A DNA stretch of 64,000 nt from Novosphingobium sp. MD-1 (GTDB taxonomy: Bacteria > Pseudomonadota > Alphaproteobacteria > Sphingomonadales > Sphingomonadaceae). The stretch is from positions 141,501 to 205,500 of the forward strand of contig NZ_BBXA01000030.1 of assembly GCF_001014975.1 (NCBI RefSeq), written 5' to 3'. Below the pieces are notes generated by a model. The model was not told where the DNA came from and ran no database searches. It saw only the letters and a list, made by a program, of their open reading frames with translations. A program made the position numbers and the translations under genes. Below are positions 62,209 to 64,000 of this stretch, one piece after another (the first letter of the stretch is position 1; the number at the start of each line of letters is the position of its first letter).

Positions 62209-63960
62209 ATGATCCCCTCCCGCTTCCTTGCTGCTCGCTCCATCGCCGGGCCTGCCGGCATGGCCCTGCTGTATTTCGCCACGGCGGCAACGACCGTGCA
62301 TATCAGCCGTTTTAGCGGCGGCGTCGCCATGATCTGGGTATCAAGCGCGCTGCTCTCGGGATATCTGCTCACGGCGGGGCGCCGCGTCTGGCCGTTGACG
62401 ATCGCTCTTTGCGCGTTTGCCAGCTTCGTGGCGACGGGCTTCTTCGGGTTCGGGTGGCGCGTCGCCGCGCAGCTCGCGCTGGTCAACGTTGGGGAAGCCC
62501 TGATGGCCGCGATAATGCTCAAGCGCATCTTCGACGCCTATTGGCCCGGCGACACTCTCGAATGGCTGGCGGGATACTATCTCGGCATCGGGCTGGCCGT
62601 GCCGATGGTCAGCGGCCTGGCGGCCCTGGCGGTGACCGGCATGGTGCTGGAGATCGATCCAGGCGCCAATTTCGTGCACTGGATGATCGGCCACGCGGTT
62701 GGTCTGCTCACGTTCCTGCCCTTCACGATCAGCCTTTCCTACGCGGTGCATAACGGCCAGCCGGTGCTGCCGGACAACAGGCGGCTCGCGGCCGTTCTGG
62801 CCGTGGTGGCGATGACCGTGCTGACGGCGGTAGTGTTCAGCCAGCCCAACCGGCCGCTGATGCTGTTCCCGGTGTTGATGGTGGTTGCGGCCGCGGTGTG
62901 GGCGCCATGCGTCGTTACCACGTTCCTGCCCTGCGTGCTGGCGTTGATCGGCGGCATGCTGACGATGCGCGGTGAAGGGCCGGTGGCGATGATGCATCTC
63001 GATCTCGGCGACCGGATGCAGTTCTTCGAAATCTACATCGCGGTGACGGTGCTGTTCGCGCTGCCGGTCCAGTTCGAGCAGGAACGCCGACGCCGGCAGA
63101 TGCGCGAACTGGCGGAAAGCGAGGCGCGCTATCGCCTGTTGTCCGATCATGTCAGCGACATCATCATGCATCTCGATGCCGATGGCGTCATCCGCTATGT
63201 CTCGCCCTCGATCCTCTACGTCAGCGGCTATGATCCCGCGGGTCTTGTCGGCACGAATGTCGCGGAACTGATCCACCCGGATCATCTGCAGCAGGTGCAT
63301 GAGGCCGGATTGCGCGCGCGCCACGCGCCGGGCACGCCGATCAGCGTGGAACACCTTGCCCTGACCAAGCTTGGCGAGCCGCGCTGGTTCGAAACGCATT
63401 TTCGTGCGGTGCCCGAAGACGGCGCGCTGATCTGCGCGACGCGCGACATTTCACAGCGCAAGCGACTGGAAGCGGATCTTTCGATCGCCGCGCTGACCGA
63501 TCCGCTGACCGGACTGTCGAACCGCCGGGCGTTCTTCGATCTGGCCGAACGGACCGTCGCCAGCGGCGTCATCGGTTGCATCGTGGTGTTCGACATCGAC
63601 TATTTCAAAGCGGTCAACGACCGGTTTGGTCACGGGGCGGGCGACATGGTGCTGGCCTCGGTCGCGCAGGCGGCGCGGCGCGCGCTGCGCCAGACAGACC
63701 ACATCGCGCGGATCGGCGGCGAGGAATTCGCGGTGATCCTGCCCGAAACCCGGATCGACCATGCCGAAAAGATCTGCGTCCGCCTGTGCAAGGAAATTTC
63801 GCGTTCGGCGGTGCCGGTGGGATCGATCATCGTGCGGGTAACGGTCAGCGCGGGGATCGCCGTGCTTGATGGCGATCTTTCGGATACGCTCTCGCGGGCC
63901 GATGCCGCGCTCTATCGGGCCAAGAGCGCGGGCCGCGATCGCACCGCGGTCGCCGCCTGA
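62209..63960 (+). CDS. MASE1-PAS-GGDEF diguanylate cyclase
   Basis: A 583-residue membrane signalling protein. About eight hydrophobic helices (residues 10-290) with the arrangement of a MASE1 sensor are followed by a short coiled region (QFEQERRRRQMRELAESEAR), a PAS domain (YRLLSDHVSDIIMHLDADGV to ICATRDISQRKRLE) and a GGDEF domain with LTDPLTGLSNRRAFF, VVFDIDYFKAVNDRFGH and the active GGEEF in ARIGGEEFAVIL. It should make cyclic-di-GMP. I prefer the ATG at 62209, with GGGGG ahead, over an in-frame TTG at 62188. Divergent from purF. Confidence 0.9.
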   Translation: MIPSRFLAARSIAGPAGMALLYFATAATTVHISRFSGGVAMIWVSSALLSGYLLTAGRRVWPLTIALCAFASFVATGFFGFGWRVAAQLALVNVGEALMAAIMLKRIFDAYWPGDTLEWLAGYYLGIGLAVPMVSGLAALAVTGMVLEIDPGANFVHWMIGHAVGLLTFLPFTISLSYAVHNGQPVLPDNRRLAAVLAVVAMTVLTAVVFSQPNRPLMLFPVLMVVAAAVWAPCVVTTFLPCVLALIGGMLTMRGEGPVAMMHLDLGDRMQFFEIYIAVTVLFALPVQFEQERRRRQMRELAESEARYRLLSDHVSDIIMHLDADGVIRYVSPSILYVSGYDPAGLVGTNVAELIHPDHLQQVHEAGLRARHAPGTPISVEHLALTKLGEPRWFETHFRAVPEDGALICATRDISQRKRLEADLSIAALTDPLTGLSNRRAFFDLAERTVASGVIGCIVVFDIDYFKAVNDRFGHGAGDMVLASVAQAARRALRQTDHIARIGGEEFAVILPETRIDHAEKICVRLCKEISRSAVPVGSIIVRVTVSAGIAVLDGDLSDTLSRADAALYRAKSAGRDRTAVAA

Positions 63961-64000
63961 TCCTGACGCCCGTCAGGCGGCAAGGCGCCGCGCGGGCGGG

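Noticed and set aside
63961..64000. Possible C-terminus of a minus-strand gene or a CCTGACG-CC-CGTCAGG terminator
   Set aside because: A TGA in a minus-strand frame and a short inverted repeat with a two-base loop are visible, but 39 bases at the window edge are too few to support either call.

Overview
The window is a high-GC, gene-dense piece of a bacterial chromosome with no tRNA, rRNA, CRISPR array, integrase or transposase that I could recognise. Protein sequences point to an alphaproteobacterium of the order Sphingomonadales (Novosphingobium/Sphingomonas-like): a large TonB-dependent receptor, a two-gene ferredoxin-type 2-oxoglutarate oxidoreductase with fused gamma-alpha subunit, an EmrAB-NodT efflux operon, and short 'CCCAGCG..CGCTGGG' palindromes. 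This is inference from sequence feel, not from a search. Housekeeping genes dominate, often in tightly coupled strings where stop and start overlap as ATGA.

Layout. 1-1.6 kb: the start of polyphosphate kinase (minus strand, cut by the left edge). 2-8.6 kb: a sulfate ABC transporter operon (binding lipoprotein, two permeases, ATPase), a 58-residue YezD-family protein and a TonB-dependent receptor, which together look like a sulfur-acquisition unit. 8.6-11.6 kb: AIM24-family protein and a GAF-GGDEF-EAL signalling protein. 11.8-17.7 kb: two TetR regulators and an emrA-emrB-nodT drug-efflux operon with matching inverted-repeat operators upstream of emrA and upstream of the second tetR. 17.9-21.6 kb: a DUF2239/DUF1330-type pair behind a striking 14-bp inverted repeat, then ahpC and ahpF (peroxide reduction). 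21.9-28.8 kb: HerA-like ATPase, MarR regulator, cytochrome c, a single-chain 5-oxoprolinase/hydantoinase and an Rrf2 regulator.

28.9-41.4 kb: bamD, a crotonase, a glycosyltransferase/LpxH-like phosphoesterase pair, then the coupled string recN - monooxygenase-like - GNAT - ligA - lysE-like - cinA-like, and opposite it prmA, a subclass B3 metallo-beta-lactamase-like gene and an SDR. 41.5-44.3 kb: sdhC-sdhD-sdhA ending in a strong terminator, with no sdhB. 44.4-52.5 kb: a secreted hypothetical protein, YpfJ-like metalloprotease, M28 peptidase, guaB, an RsmB-type methyltransferase, a TPR protein, rppH and an HSL-type esterase. 52.8-56 kb: korA and korB, separated by a small, markedly lower-GC gene of unknown function. 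56-64 kb: DUF457 membrane protein, photolyase, cyclopropane-fatty-acid synthase, SDR, purF and a membrane-anchored PAS-GGDEF diguanylate cyclase.

The parts most worth following up are the foreign-looking gene inserted between korA and korB, the DUF2239 operon and its paired palindromic operator, the matched TetR operators, the cinA-like protein that has lost its nucleophilic serine, and the B3 metallo-beta-lactamase homologue.
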